DNA of 64,000 nt from Adhaeribacter radiodurans (GTDB lineage: Bacteria > Bacteroidota > Bacteroidia > Cytophagales > Hymenobacteraceae): assembly GCF_014075995.1 (NCBI RefSeq), contig NZ_CP055153.1, positions 3,100,001 through 3,164,000 of the forward strand. Direction: 5' to 3'. The notes beneath the pieces are model-generated. The model was given only the letters and a program-made list of their open reading frames with translations. It was not told the DNA's origin and did not search any database. A program made the position numbers and the translations under genes. Position 1 is the first letter of the stretch; each line of letters begins with the position of its first letter. This document shows positions 36,692 through 45,457 of the stretch, one piece after another.

Positions 36692-37146
36692 AAAGCAGAT
36701 TTTTTTTCCCAAACACTTTTTTCAGGAATAGTATTTATTATTCTCCACCAAGGTTTATGATCTTCAGTTTTTCTAGGTAATTCATTTTTGATTCTTTTAC
36801 TTTCCCAAGCATCGTAAGTATCTTCATAAATATTTTTAATCCAATAATCAAAATCTTCTGATTTTATAATTAAATACTTCTTGACATTCTCTAATTTAAA
36901 ATCAAAAACCAAATTACCAAATGCTTCATCTATAAATGAAGGAGAATAACCCCTTACTCCATCTAAATCAACTTCTAACTTTTCCTTTTTTACAAATGAC
37001 TCATAAAAAGCATAGTTTAAGAATTTATGATAGAATTCCTCGCCTGAATTTTCGCTAATGATACTATGCCTTAAACCTGTATATTTCCCTAACACATTTA
37101 ATACTTTTAACTTGTTTTCCATTTCATTAAATACAATTTTGGTCAT
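36688..37146 (-). CDS. STAS-like DUF4325 protein, second gene of the accessory operon
   Basis: This protein of 152-160 residues contains the DUF4325 pattern: LEVDLDGVRGYSPSFIDEAFGNLVFDF followed by KKYLIIKSED, a strand-helix-strand like anti-anti-sigma STAS folds. Possible starts are ATG 37170, 37146 or 37122. I favour 37146, and all overlap or adjoin the stop of the ATPase gene (37127), so the two are translationally coupled. DUF4325 genes often sit next to GHKL ATPase genes. A regulatory pairing is inferred and not shown. The C-terminus is basic and Trp-rich. Confidence 0.78.
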   Translation of the reverse strand: MTKIVFNEMENKLKVLNVLGKYTGLRHSIISENSGEEFYHKFLNYAFYESFVKKEKLEVDLDGVRGYSPSFIDEAFGNLVFDFKLENVKKYLIIKSEDFDYWIKNIYEDTYDAWESKRIKNELPRKTEDHKPWWRIINTIPEKSVWEKKSAL

Positions 37147-38158
37147 ATTCCCATTGATAGAATGTTCCATAAAATTTAAAATTACCTCTTTTGAACATAT
37201 GTGATTTTGAAGGTAGCTGAAAATTCAAATACACATCATTAGTGCAAACTAATAAATTTGATATTTTATTATCTTCAAATATTTTCTTAATTGAAGGAAG
37301 GCCTCTGTTTCTATTTATTTCTTGGGATAGAGACCCGTATTTTCTTTCAAAAGCTCTATTTAATATTTCCAAATTATCTCGAAAAAAGAACAAATCTACT
37401 AATTTAAGCTTTTGACTAACATACAACGTATCAAGTATTCCTCTTCCAAGGTCAGTAACGTTAAAAATTACTTTACCATTATCCTTGTAAACACCAATTT
37501 GCCATTGTTGATTATATGAGTTACTCCATTCAATTGCATTTCCACCAATTTCTTTTAACATAGTGATGATTTCATCAGAAAAACCTTCTTTACCAGATAC
37601 ATATTCATAAGCATCTATTGAAATATTCTCAAAATTTTCAAAATCCTTCAGAGTTAATTTTCCTTGTTTTTTTTCAAGTGAAAAATAGTTTCCTTTACTT
37701 TTAATTTGAATTTCCTTTGCTTCATCCTCACTGACTCTATTTAAAAATCCTGATTCAAGAAGAGATTTCTTACAATCTTCATTTCTAGGATAAGTACCTT
37801 CAAAGCTAATTCCATAAAACTTAGCTTCCTCAAATATACATTTCAAAATACTAATAGTAGCGAAGTCAATTTCTTTAACTCTTGATAATGAAATTCTAAA
37901 TTTTCTTTTTCCTTCAACAATTGAACATTTGTCTTTTGAACGTAATGAGTTAAAAAAATTCAAACATAACTCTGGATTATCAATAAATCTAAAATCTTCA
38001 GGAGCAAATATAACTTCCTTTATTACTGAACTAATTTTTGTTTTTCTTTTGGAAAATAAATATCCTTTCCTTTTTCGTTCAATAATAATTCTTCTTCTCT
38101 TAAAAATTTTATTTTGTAAGATTGTTTCAGCATTATAGGCTTTTTTATTTGAACTCAT
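37127..38158 (-). CDS. GHKL-type ATPase with STAS-like N-terminal region, first gene of the accessory operon
   Basis: This 343-residue cytoplasmic protein starts with a basic tail (1-45). A segment at about 85-140, FRISLSRVKEIDFATISILKCIF then SFEGTYPRN, looks like a STAS fold. A GHKL ATPase domain follows: N-box EIGGNAIEWS (Asn207), G1 box DLGRG (Asp236, Gly240) and G2-like RGLPSIKKI at 285-293. There is no HisKA helix bundle with a phosphoacceptor His, so this is not a sensor kinase. It resembles RsbW/SpoIIAB-like serine kinases or MutL/gyrase-type ATPases in fold only. It is the first gene of the four-gene operon and strongly AT-rich. Confidence 0.82.
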   Translation of the reverse strand: MSSNKKAYNAETILQNKIFKRRRIIIERKRKGYLFSKRKTKISSVIKEVIFAPEDFRFIDNPELCLNFFNSLRSKDKCSIVEGKRKFRISLSRVKEIDFATISILKCIFEEAKFYGISFEGTYPRNEDCKKSLLESGFLNRVSEDEAKEIQIKSKGNYFSLEKKQGKLTLKDFENFENISIDAYEYVSGKEGFSDEIITMLKEIGGNAIEWSNSYNQQWQIGVYKDNGKVIFNVTDLGRGILDTLYVSQKLKLVDLFFFRDNLEILNRAFERKYGSLSQEINRNRGLPSIKKIFEDNKISNLLVCTNDVYLNFQLPSKSHMFKRGNFKFYGTFYQWEYDQNCI

Positions 38159-38853
38159 TTTTTAGTTTATTCACATTCTTTTTTATGCTGTTAAGTTTTA
38201 TTAAGTTAAAAATTAACCAAAAACTATTTAGAAGCTTAGGAAACCGTATGGAATGTAGTAATGTAAATTCATATATTATTGCTATGCAAATTTCAAGTTA
38301 ATTTTTAGTTTTATTTTAAAATTTGTTTTAATGATGGGTTATAAAGATGTATTTTATCAAATTCTGAATCCGTAGCAAATTAATAAAGAAAATAAAAAAT
38401 TTACTTTATTTAAATTAATACCTTTCGGATCTAGTCTCAAGTTAGTTATATATCTACTACAAATTAAAAGCTTTAATTAAGATTGTTTATTAACTTAAAA
38501 TTGGCAATATAATTAAGCAAATGCAAAAAGCCACTATGTATTTCCTAAACCTCAAATCGCAGGTGCCGCAGATTTTGAAAATAGAAAGTTGCCCGGATGC
38601 GAGCCTCGTGCAGAAGCAGGGCAAGTACACGCATTATTTTGTGGTAACAGTAAAAGACCAGCCGGATTAAGATGCTTATGATTTCCACCCCAAACATAAA
38701 GCTTTTAGACAATTCGGTAGATTCGTTGCTGGTCAAGGTAATAATATTAAATTGTTGAGCCGATTAAGTGGCACGCTTCTCTGGGGTTATAAGCTAATGG
38801 TCATTACCCAAAATCAGTTTCGGCTACTGGCTTTTTCCGGTACAATTAAAATG
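38159..38853. other. AT-rich gap with a possible broken reading frame
   Basis: The first 360 bases are very AT-rich and presumably hold the promoter of the leftward accessory operon. At 38521-38670 (plus) an ATG-started frame of 49 residues ends at TAA and then continues in frame without stops for about 80 further codons, which might be a dead gene. I cannot name it. Confidence 0.4.
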
Positions 38854-39881
38854 TTAAAAAGTAGTTATTTTGTAAACGGTAGTTTCCTGGAATGTTTCTC
38901 CAGGTTGTAAAATAGTGCTGGGAAAAGTCGGCTGATTGGGAGCATCCGGAAAATGGTTTGTCTCCAGGGTAAACCCCTGGTATTGTTGGTAAAATTGGTC
39001 TTGTTTTCCAATAAAGCTGTTATTCAGGTGGTTGGCGGTATAAAAATGAATACCGGGTTGGGTAGTATACACCTCCACCTGTCGGCCACTGGCGGGGTCC
39101 AGCGCCCGGGCAGCAAGCGATAAGTTGCTATCTGTTTTATTCAGAACAAAAGTATTATCATACCTTTTGTTGGCACTATACCGCTGCCTATAACTTTGGA
39201 TTGGGTAAAGTCCATGGGAGTATGGTGCACGGACGGCATTTCGCCGGTGGGTATGATGGTTTCATCAACCGCAATGTAGGCATCCGCATTCAGGTATAAT
39301 TGGTGGTTTTGGATGGTATCGGTGCCGCCGGTTAAATTAAAATAGCTGTGGCTCGTCAGGTTCACCGGCGTGGGCTTATCGGTTTCGGCACTAATCTCAA
39401 TTCGGAGTTCATTGTTATCAGACAGGGAGTAAATAACCCGAGCCGTTAAATTACCCGGATATCCTTCTTCCCCATCCGGGCTCTGATAGGTTAACTCTAA
39501 CGTATTTTGGCTGGTTACCTCGGCCTGCCAGATTACTTTCGCAAAACCTTTTAGCCCGCCGTGTAAATGATTAGGGCCATTGTTTATTGCCAGGGTATAG
39601 ATTTGCCCATCGAGGGTAAATTGGCCTTTGGCAATGCGGTTAGATACCCGGCCTATGATAGCGCCAAAGTTCGATTCATCGGCTAAGTAGCCGGCCAGAT
39701 CATCGTAACCCAGTACCACATCAACGAGCTGGCCTTTTTTATCCGGCACCAGGATAGAAGTAATGCGGCCGCCATAAGGGGTTATTTTTACCTGCAAGCC
39801 ATTCTGGTTAGTTAAGGTAAATAAACTAATTTCCTGCCCATCCGGCATCTGTCCGAAGACTTCTTCTGTTATGTTACCCAT
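38854..39881 (-). pseudogene. galM: Aldose 1-epimerase, frameshifted
   Basis: The first frame (39881 to 39141) encodes the N-terminal 235 residues of a galactose mutarotase, with GRVSNRIAKGQF, NNGPNHLHGGLKGF and SHSYFNLTG (active-site His residues). After PTKG the frame is lost near an AAAAGG run at 39163-39168. The alternative frame continues perfectly (YDNTFVLNK, then GIHFYTANHLNN, LETNHFPDAPNQP with the catalytic Glu) to a stop at 38854. One indel would restore a full-length protein of about 340 residues. It may be a true pseudogene or a sequencing error in the run. Confidence 0.85.
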
Positions 39882-40786
39882 GCACGTAGTTCTGATCTGA
39901 TTTAAGATTAAATGTAAGCAAGAAAACCAGCATTTACCTTATTTCTGTTTTTACTTTCATCAGCTTTTAAACAGGGTAAATCTTCAACGGTTTTTAGAAG
40001 TAAAATTTTTTGCTTTTTTTACTTATTAATAGCAAATTGGTTTACATCGTAAATAATTTGCTATTAATAAGTAAATGAAAGACAATTTTTAACATTTAGC
40101 CCAGGTCTAGCCTGTAGGGATCAAGCTGTATTAAATTATGGGAAACCAGGTTAGCAGTATTCCGTTCTTTTAAATGTTGAATCAGCATAATTTCGGTAAT
40201 GGCCGGAATACATTTTTTTAACTCACTTTAATGCTTGGTGGCCGGCAGCCAATCTTAAAGAATAAGGAATTTCCAGCTGCTGCCTATTTTGCTCAGAAGA
40301 TAGGTAACCGGCCACTTCGCGCGCACGATATTACTATTCCGGTTATCCGAAGCGGCTTCTTGTACTTTGGTCAGGCTTTGGCGGTAATAAGTGGTTTCTT
40401 CTGGAGAGGTAAGAATTTTTTACAAATACGAGCAGCCTTTAAGAAACAATACGGGAATAGGGCCCTATCCTCGAAAAGGTAAATTCCATTGAATCCGGAA
40501 AAGCGTTCAACCAGCCTGTACTCTCCATCATTTTTCTAAAATCAGAAAACACCTTGTAAATTTTCAAGGTTTGCGGTTACCCTCAATCAATAAAAAGCAA
40601 GGGTGCATTCCTAAAAATTTACTAAATCAGTCAGTAAAAAAGAGAGAAAATACCTGCTGGCGGAATATGTTTTTATTCCTGTTAATTATTTAAATTTTTA
40701 TGTATATTCCTGCAAGTTAACCTCCTACCGGTTAATAGATTAAGTTGTACTGTGCTTCCCCGTTCTCACCTTTAACCTTTCGCCTC
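39882..40786. other. Gap holding the HxlR remnant
   Basis: Apart from the HxlR-like remnant at 40096-40411, I see no gene. The stretch 40412-40786 should contain the promoter of the Lgt-like fusion gene. Confidence 0.45.
40096..40411 (-). pseudogene. Remnant of HxlR-family transcriptional regulator
   Basis: On the minus strand one frame reads WPVTYLLSKIGSSWKFLIL, stop, DWLPATKH, stop, SELKKCIPAITEIMLIQHLK and then NTANLV, ending at TAA 40096-40098. This follows the HxlR winged-helix layout (usually CPVTYLLSKIGGKWK... FSELKRAIPGITEKMLTQQL). It has two nonsense codons, a lost Cys at the CP position and a truncated C-terminus. HxlR proteins are dimeric regulators that often respond to aldehydes or electrophiles. 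The 83-residue plus-strand frame over the same place is a shadow. Confidence 0.75.
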
Positions 40787-42604
40787 ATGAACAACTTACT
40801 CTTTATCTTTGTCAATGCCGACGGCGGTTTTTACTACGATTTATTTTACTTGTTCGCCTTTCTGGTAGGGTATTTTTTATTGTTGTGGATTGGGGTAAAA
40901 AGAAAATACAACCTGGTAGCCTGGCTGCTGGTGTTAGCCGGCACCCGGTTCTTTTTCATTATCGGTACCAAATTATTTTCGTATTCGGAGGCCGAATGGC
41001 AGGTACTCTTAACGGAACATTATTTCCCGGCTACATCGGGTAAAACCCTCTTGGGCGGACTATTGCTGGTGGCCATCGGGTTCTTTTTACTAAAAAAGAT
41101 TCTGCGACTAAAAACCGAAACGCTGGATGCTTTTGCCTTCGTTATTCCCTTATCTATTGCTTTACAGCGGCCCGGCTGCTTCCTGGCTGGTTGTTGTTAC
41201 GGCAACCCAACTACAGTGCCCTGGGGCGTGCAGTATTTGCCGGGCACTTTGCCCCATTACCACCAGTTTCAGGCGGGTCTTATTCAGGCGCAGGAAATGT
41301 ATTCGTTGCCGGTGCACCCCAGCCAGTTATACGAAGCCCTGAACGGATTGCTGGTGGTGGGTTTATTGCTGTTGCTTCGGCGGCACATTAAAGCCCCCGG
41401 TAATTTGTTAACTGCTTCTATTCTGTTGTATTGCTTTTTCCGGTTTTTTTTGGAATTCTTCCGGTCGCCGTTGGCGCATACTACGGGTGGTTCTCCGGCA
41501 GGCGGATTAATAACGCTGCAATGGGGTATTCTGGTAGTTATTGGTTTTCTGGGTAGTTTGTTTTTTTACCGCGAAAAGCATTTTACGCCTGAGGCTAGCC
41601 CCGAAAAATTACCGTCCGTTACGGTCACCGTTTTGGTTCTGCTGAGCCTGGTAGTCATTACCTGGAGTTTGCGCGATTGGTTTACGTTCACCGAATTGCT
41701 GGCGTTAAACATGGCCTTGTACCCCGCCATTGTACTGGTAAGCTGGTATGTATTCGGGAATATATTTGTGCCGCAATTCCGGTGGGTGGCGCTGGTTACA
41801 CTTTTATTGCCCCTATTTTTAATGAGCCAAACCTTGCCCCTGAGCCGGCCCGACTCAACAACCAATATCTCCGGGCAAAAATCCTATCATACTTTTAAAA
41901 TCGGATTTGGCGAAGGCAATTTCCAGAACTCCTATTTTATTGGCCATGTCAATGGCTGTGGGCGGGAAGGTAACGTTAAATATTATTTGCAGGATTATAC
42001 ACTAGGCGCAGCGGGGTACGCTATTACCCAACAGAAAGGCAATAAAGAAGTAACGTACGGCCTGAATGCTTTCCTGGGCAACCACCAGGAAACCGATATT
42101 ACCAGCGGTATGCCCGGTGAGACGCATAAAACCACCTTATTTGGAGTAAACCCTTATATAAAGCTGGATAAAAAATGGTACGGATTGGGCGCCGGGCTCC
42201 ACGTGGGTAATTTACGGTACATCCTCGAAGATAAAGAGGAAAGTGGCTCGGGTATGCCCGGCTGGGGCAGCCGCAAAACACCCGTATACCCACAGTTCAA
42301 TGTCAGGATTGGCCCTACCCGGATAGCTTTTGTTGACTTTCGTTTGGCTGACCAGTTTCCCTCGGCTTTACCGGGAATGCGGTACCAGGCCAGTATTGGT
42401 TCGGGTTTCGGCATTCGGAACGGCTCTTATGCCCGTTTTGGCACGAACGGGGCGCACTCGTTTGTAAGCGGAAATTTTGTATTTCAGAACCGGCTGGTAG
42501 TAGAACCACTTTACTTATGGGGTGATCCGCAGGAGTTTTTACCGCAGGAAAAAAGGCAGCACCAATTTGGCATCGGTTTGCATTACCGGTTTAACCAGAA
42601 ATAA
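40787..42604 (+). CDS. Lgt-like diacylglyceryl transferase fused to a C-terminal beta-strand-rich domain
   Basis: I choose ATG 40787 (MNNLLFIFVNADGG). An upstream TTG (40745) adds a non-matching leader. The N-terminal part (about 275 residues) has several membrane helices and Lgt features, ALQRPGCFLAGCCYG then PWGVQYLPG, and HPSQLYEALNG. The usual Lgt GRxGNF signature is replaced by a Cys-rich RPGCFLAGCCYG loop, so this is a paralogue. A further stretch of helices follows, and the last about 240 residues alternate Gly and aromatic residues (KYYLQDYTLGAAGYAI, HQFGIGLHYRFNQ) like an outer-membrane barrel. The total is 605 residues, about twice normal Lgt. Confidence 0.75.
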   Translation: MNNLLFIFVNADGGFYYDLFYLFAFLVGYFLLLWIGVKRKYNLVAWLLVLAGTRFFFIIGTKLFSYSEAEWQVLLTEHYFPATSGKTLLGGLLLVAIGFFLLKKILRLKTETLDAFAFVIPLSIALQRPGCFLAGCCYGNPTTVPWGVQYLPGTLPHYHQFQAGLIQAQEMYSLPVHPSQLYEALNGLLVVGLLLLLRRHIKAPGNLLTASILLYCFFRFFLEFFRSPLAHTTGGSPAGGLITLQWGILVVIGFLGSLFFYREKHFTPEASPEKLPSVTVTVLVLLSLVVITWSLRDWFTFTELLALNMALYPAIVLVSWYVFGNIFVPQFRWVALVTLLLPLFLMSQTLPLSRPDSTTNISGQKSYHTFKIGFGEGNFQNSYFIGHVNGCGREGNVKYYLQDYTLGAAGYAITQQKGNKEVTYGLNAFLGNHQETDITSGMPGETHKTTLFGVNPYIKLDKKWYGLGAGLHVGNLRYILEDKEESGSGMPGWGSRKTPVYPQFNVRIGPTRIAFVDFRLADQFPSALPGMRYQASIGSGFGIRNGSYARFGTNGAHSFVSGNFVFQNRLVVEPLYLWGDPQEFLPQEKRQHQFGIGLHYRFNQK

Positions 42605-42791
42605 AATCCTTTAAACCCTACCTGTAATAGATTAAAACTTGGGCATTTTGGCAGGTACTATCGATAGCATCAAACTTGTACATCTGGCATATTCCTGATT
42701 TTTAGGTTAAAGTAACTGTTTGAATTCCACCTTTATAATCTGTATATCTCAGCACATTGGTTAACCGTCTACGTAAGTTTTATCCATTTAT

Positions 42792-42936
42792 AAATCCTCC
42801 CCCTTCCCCCTCCAAAGGGGGATTTATCTGCAATATAGGACCATCTAAAATTCTTAAAGAAGAGTTTAGAAATTGTAAAGTGACCAGGATTAAGAATAAA
42901 ACGAGTGTCCCCCTTTGGAGGGGGTTGGGGAGGATT
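42792..42936. repeat. MITE-like inverted repeat with C-rich termini
   Basis: The left arm (42792-42822) begins AAATCCTCCCCCTTCCCCCT. The right arm (42908-42936) is its near-exact reverse complement, with two or three mismatches. About 85 bases lie between them. C-rich terminal words of this kind flank short non-coding elements in many Bacteroidota genomes (recalled from general knowledge). Confidence 0.65.
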
Positions 42937-42962
42937 TTAGCTAAAAGTCCCACTTGGTTATA

Positions 42963-43110
42963 TCGCGAGCGTCCTCGCTCGTGAGTTTCATCGTCCGGCC
43001 TCTAGCCGGTAGTAAATTATCTTATTATCTCCGTAGCTAAAGCCTATTTGTATGCCCGGCCAGAGGCCTACCCAATAGTAGCCACGAGGCGGGAGCCTCG
43101 CGCCAGGGTA
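42963..43110 (+). repeat. Repeat family 2, copy A
   Basis: Starts TCGCGAGCGTCCTCGCTCGT and shares TTCATCGTCCGGCCTCTAGC with copies B and D. The right part has a second copy of the GGCC(T/A)CTGGCC-type word (CCCGGCCAGAGGCC) in inverse orientation, plus a GGCGGGAGCCTCGCG dyad. Confidence 0.65.
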
Positions 43111-43748
43111 TATATACCAGGGTACATATAAAAGAACTTAACGGCTTTGCCCTTCAGTAAAGGATTCAACTATCAAGAATTAATAAATTCGAATGATAAA
43201 CCACTTCACCCATTCGCTTTACAGTTGAGTACTTTGGGTAATTGCCGAACCGGAATGAGGTTTGCAAAGTAAAAATACTACCCTACCTCAACCATTTATT
43301 CTATACTTTACTTAAACTAAGATTTAAGGCCTTGTTAAAATATAGAAGGGTAAATGCCGGTACTTCCAAATAATTTTTAATGACCCAAGCTTCAAACAGC
43401 CAAGCCAAAAGCAACCAGGCACTTTAACTCATTACAGAGATTCCCTCACTTTTTGAGTAATGTTAATCCTTTACTTTTTTATTCCCGGAGGTAATTTCCG
43501 GTAGAGAAATTTCTAAATAATCAAGTAGCCAGATCAAGATTTAGTATTTTCATTCAAATATTTTAAATAAGGGGGGTAACAAAAGCCTATGTTGGCGAAT
43601 CTATAAAAAGATGCGGGAACATTGGGTTTATCCTTGCATAAAGGCTAGAACACGCAGGAATACGAGAAATAATTTTAGGTAAAAAAGACTGTCTCTTTTC
43701 TTGAAAGTACTCTCCCGGTCTCTGCTACTTGTTAATTTAAAAGATAGA

Positions 43749-45359
43749 ATGCACGCACCAGAAATTGAAGGTCCTGTTCATTTAAGCGAATTATACATAT
43801 ACCCGGCTGCCGATTCTTTGTACGTATTAGGCGAAACCTTAGCCAATTTTAATGCTTCCGGCAGTTATTACCCTTCTAACTTTTTCGAGAACTTTACCTT
43901 CGACCGTATTAAAGGTCGGTGGCGGATGCAAAAGGCTAATTACCGGCACGAAGCCCGGCTAGACCCGGAAATTGCCAGCTTGCAATTCCGGAACCTGCCA
44001 TCTAATTACAAAAAAGAATTTTTGGCGGGAATGATTGGTGGTTACGCCCGGCGAGCGTACCAGGTAATTGATCCGCTTTGTCCGGGATACACGCATGAAT
44101 TTCTATCCTATCTGGTTAGCGGTCCCATTCTATCCGTTACCCAACCGCGGGAAATCAGATTAAACCTAAGCAGCGTTTTTGCCAATTATGGATTAAAGGT
44201 AAATTTTAAAACGAGTGAAACGCACGGCTCTTTCTCCGACATTCCCCGGCACCTACAAGAAGTAAACGATTATGATTTACTACTAACAACTATTGTCCTA
44301 ATCCTGGCCAGGTTAGATGTAAGCCAATGGATAAACCGGCTCGAGAAAATTGATCAAAACAGAACCATAACCAGGCTTTTAGCCATCTTATTCCGGCGAG
44401 AAAACGTAAGCTCCTGGGAAGGATTTATAGCCGATTTATTCCGGCTAAAAAAGAAACAATACCAATATGAAGATCTAATTAGCTACCAGCCGGCACCAAT
44501 CCGGGGTTTGTTCAGTTTTATAGAGCAATTTTACGTAACAAATCGGGTACCCGAGGAAGATGTTTTCGGGGAAGGGTTAAAGCTTTTAAAAAATACTTTG
44601 GCCACCCTGGCTCAGAACAAAGTTTTGAACGGATATACCTACATTGAAGCTTTGGTAGATGGGATAGATTACCTGGCGCAAGTAGCCGACCAGCAAGGTG
44701 ACACCATGACTTCTATTTCCCTGGCCCAATCTTCTACCATTCTGCTGCAATTACTTTCGCCGGAACCAACCGGCATGGAAGAACGCTTATCCCGCTCCGA
44801 AATGTCCAACTATTACTGGGACAACTTAACCGTAGACAGTACCCGGGAAAAAGATAATTTACTAAAAAATTACTTACCCTTAAATTATGTGGCCTATAAC
44901 AACTCCCGGAGTAAAACTTACCTGCAATGCTTTTCTACGTCGCATAATTTATTTAATGAGGAAAAAGTAAGTAACCATTTATGGACGGCTCTCTGGTGTA
45001 ACCGGCGCCTGCAACGCGAAACGCTTATTTTTTTACACGATTTAAGTTCCCAGCTAGATACCTGGCGCGAAGACCAAAAGCAACATTATTTCCTTTTGTT
45101 AAAGGATGCTTTTCAATCGTACGTTAATGGCCAGCATAAATTCTCCGATGCCCTGGTTAGTTACCAAAAACCTAACCAAATCAGATCGCATTATACCGAT
45201 GTTTTTACCGGCCTGGAAGAAGTGGATGCCCATACTTTCCTGAATGTAGAGCAAAGAGCTACCATGAAATTCCATAAAGCTTTACAGGCAGATACATTTG
45301 ATGGTAGAACACTTGTGGCTTTGCAGGAATTGGTAATGGCGATTGATGGAGTTAAATGA
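43749..45359 (+). CDS. Protein of unknown function (536 residues)
   Basis: The likely start is ATG 43749 (MHAPEIEGPVHLSELYIYPA). A TTG at 43701 would add a hydrophobic leader not needed by the rest. The protein is soluble, mostly helical in its second half, and has no signal peptide. Segments such as HEFLSYLVSGPILS and SYYPSNFFENFTF do not belong to a family I know. It is a single gene on the plus strand, convergent with the histidine kinase gene. Codon use looks like that of the core genes. Confidence 0.65.
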   Translation: MHAPEIEGPVHLSELYIYPAADSLYVLGETLANFNASGSYYPSNFFENFTFDRIKGRWRMQKANYRHEARLDPEIASLQFRNLPSNYKKEFLAGMIGGYARRAYQVIDPLCPGYTHEFLSYLVSGPILSVTQPREIRLNLSSVFANYGLKVNFKTSETHGSFSDIPRHLQEVNDYDLLLTTIVLILARLDVSQWINRLEKIDQNRTITRLLAILFRRENVSSWEGFIADLFRLKKKQYQYEDLISYQPAPIRGLFSFIEQFYVTNRVPEEDVFGEGLKLLKNTLATLAQNKVLNGYTYIEALVDGIDYLAQVADQQGDTMTSISLAQSSTILLQLLSPEPTGMEERLSRSEMSNYYWDNLTVDSTREKDNLLKNYLPLNYVAYNNSRSKTYLQCFSTSHNLFNEEKVSNHLWTALWCNRRLQRETLIFLHDLSSQLDTWREDQKQHYFLLLKDAFQSYVNGQHKFSDALVSYQKPNQIRSHYTDVFTGLEEVDAHTFLNVEQRATMKFHKALQADTFDGRTLVALQELVMAIDGVK

Positions 45360-45457
45360 TATACACTAATTTTTTTTTAGAAAGAGATTTTATCGAGGAT
45401 ACGCAAACTCTTCGTTAGCCACTACCCTTCGACAAACATTTAATTGTCTTACTCTTT

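Larger units (their letters stand above)
42605..43748. other. 1.1-kb non-coding gap with repeats
   Basis: It contains the spaced inverted repeat at 42792-42936 and copy A of repeat family 2 (42963-43110). The rest, up to the start of the next gene, shows nothing recognisable. Confidence 0.5.

Noticed and set aside
37127-38158. Calling the accessory ATPase a sensor histidine kinase
   Set aside because: It has N, G1 and G2-like boxes but no HisKA dimerisation helices with a phosphoacceptor His.
40231-40482. 83-residue plus-strand frame
   Set aside because: The minus strand at the same place preserves the HxlR pattern, so the plus frame is a shadow.
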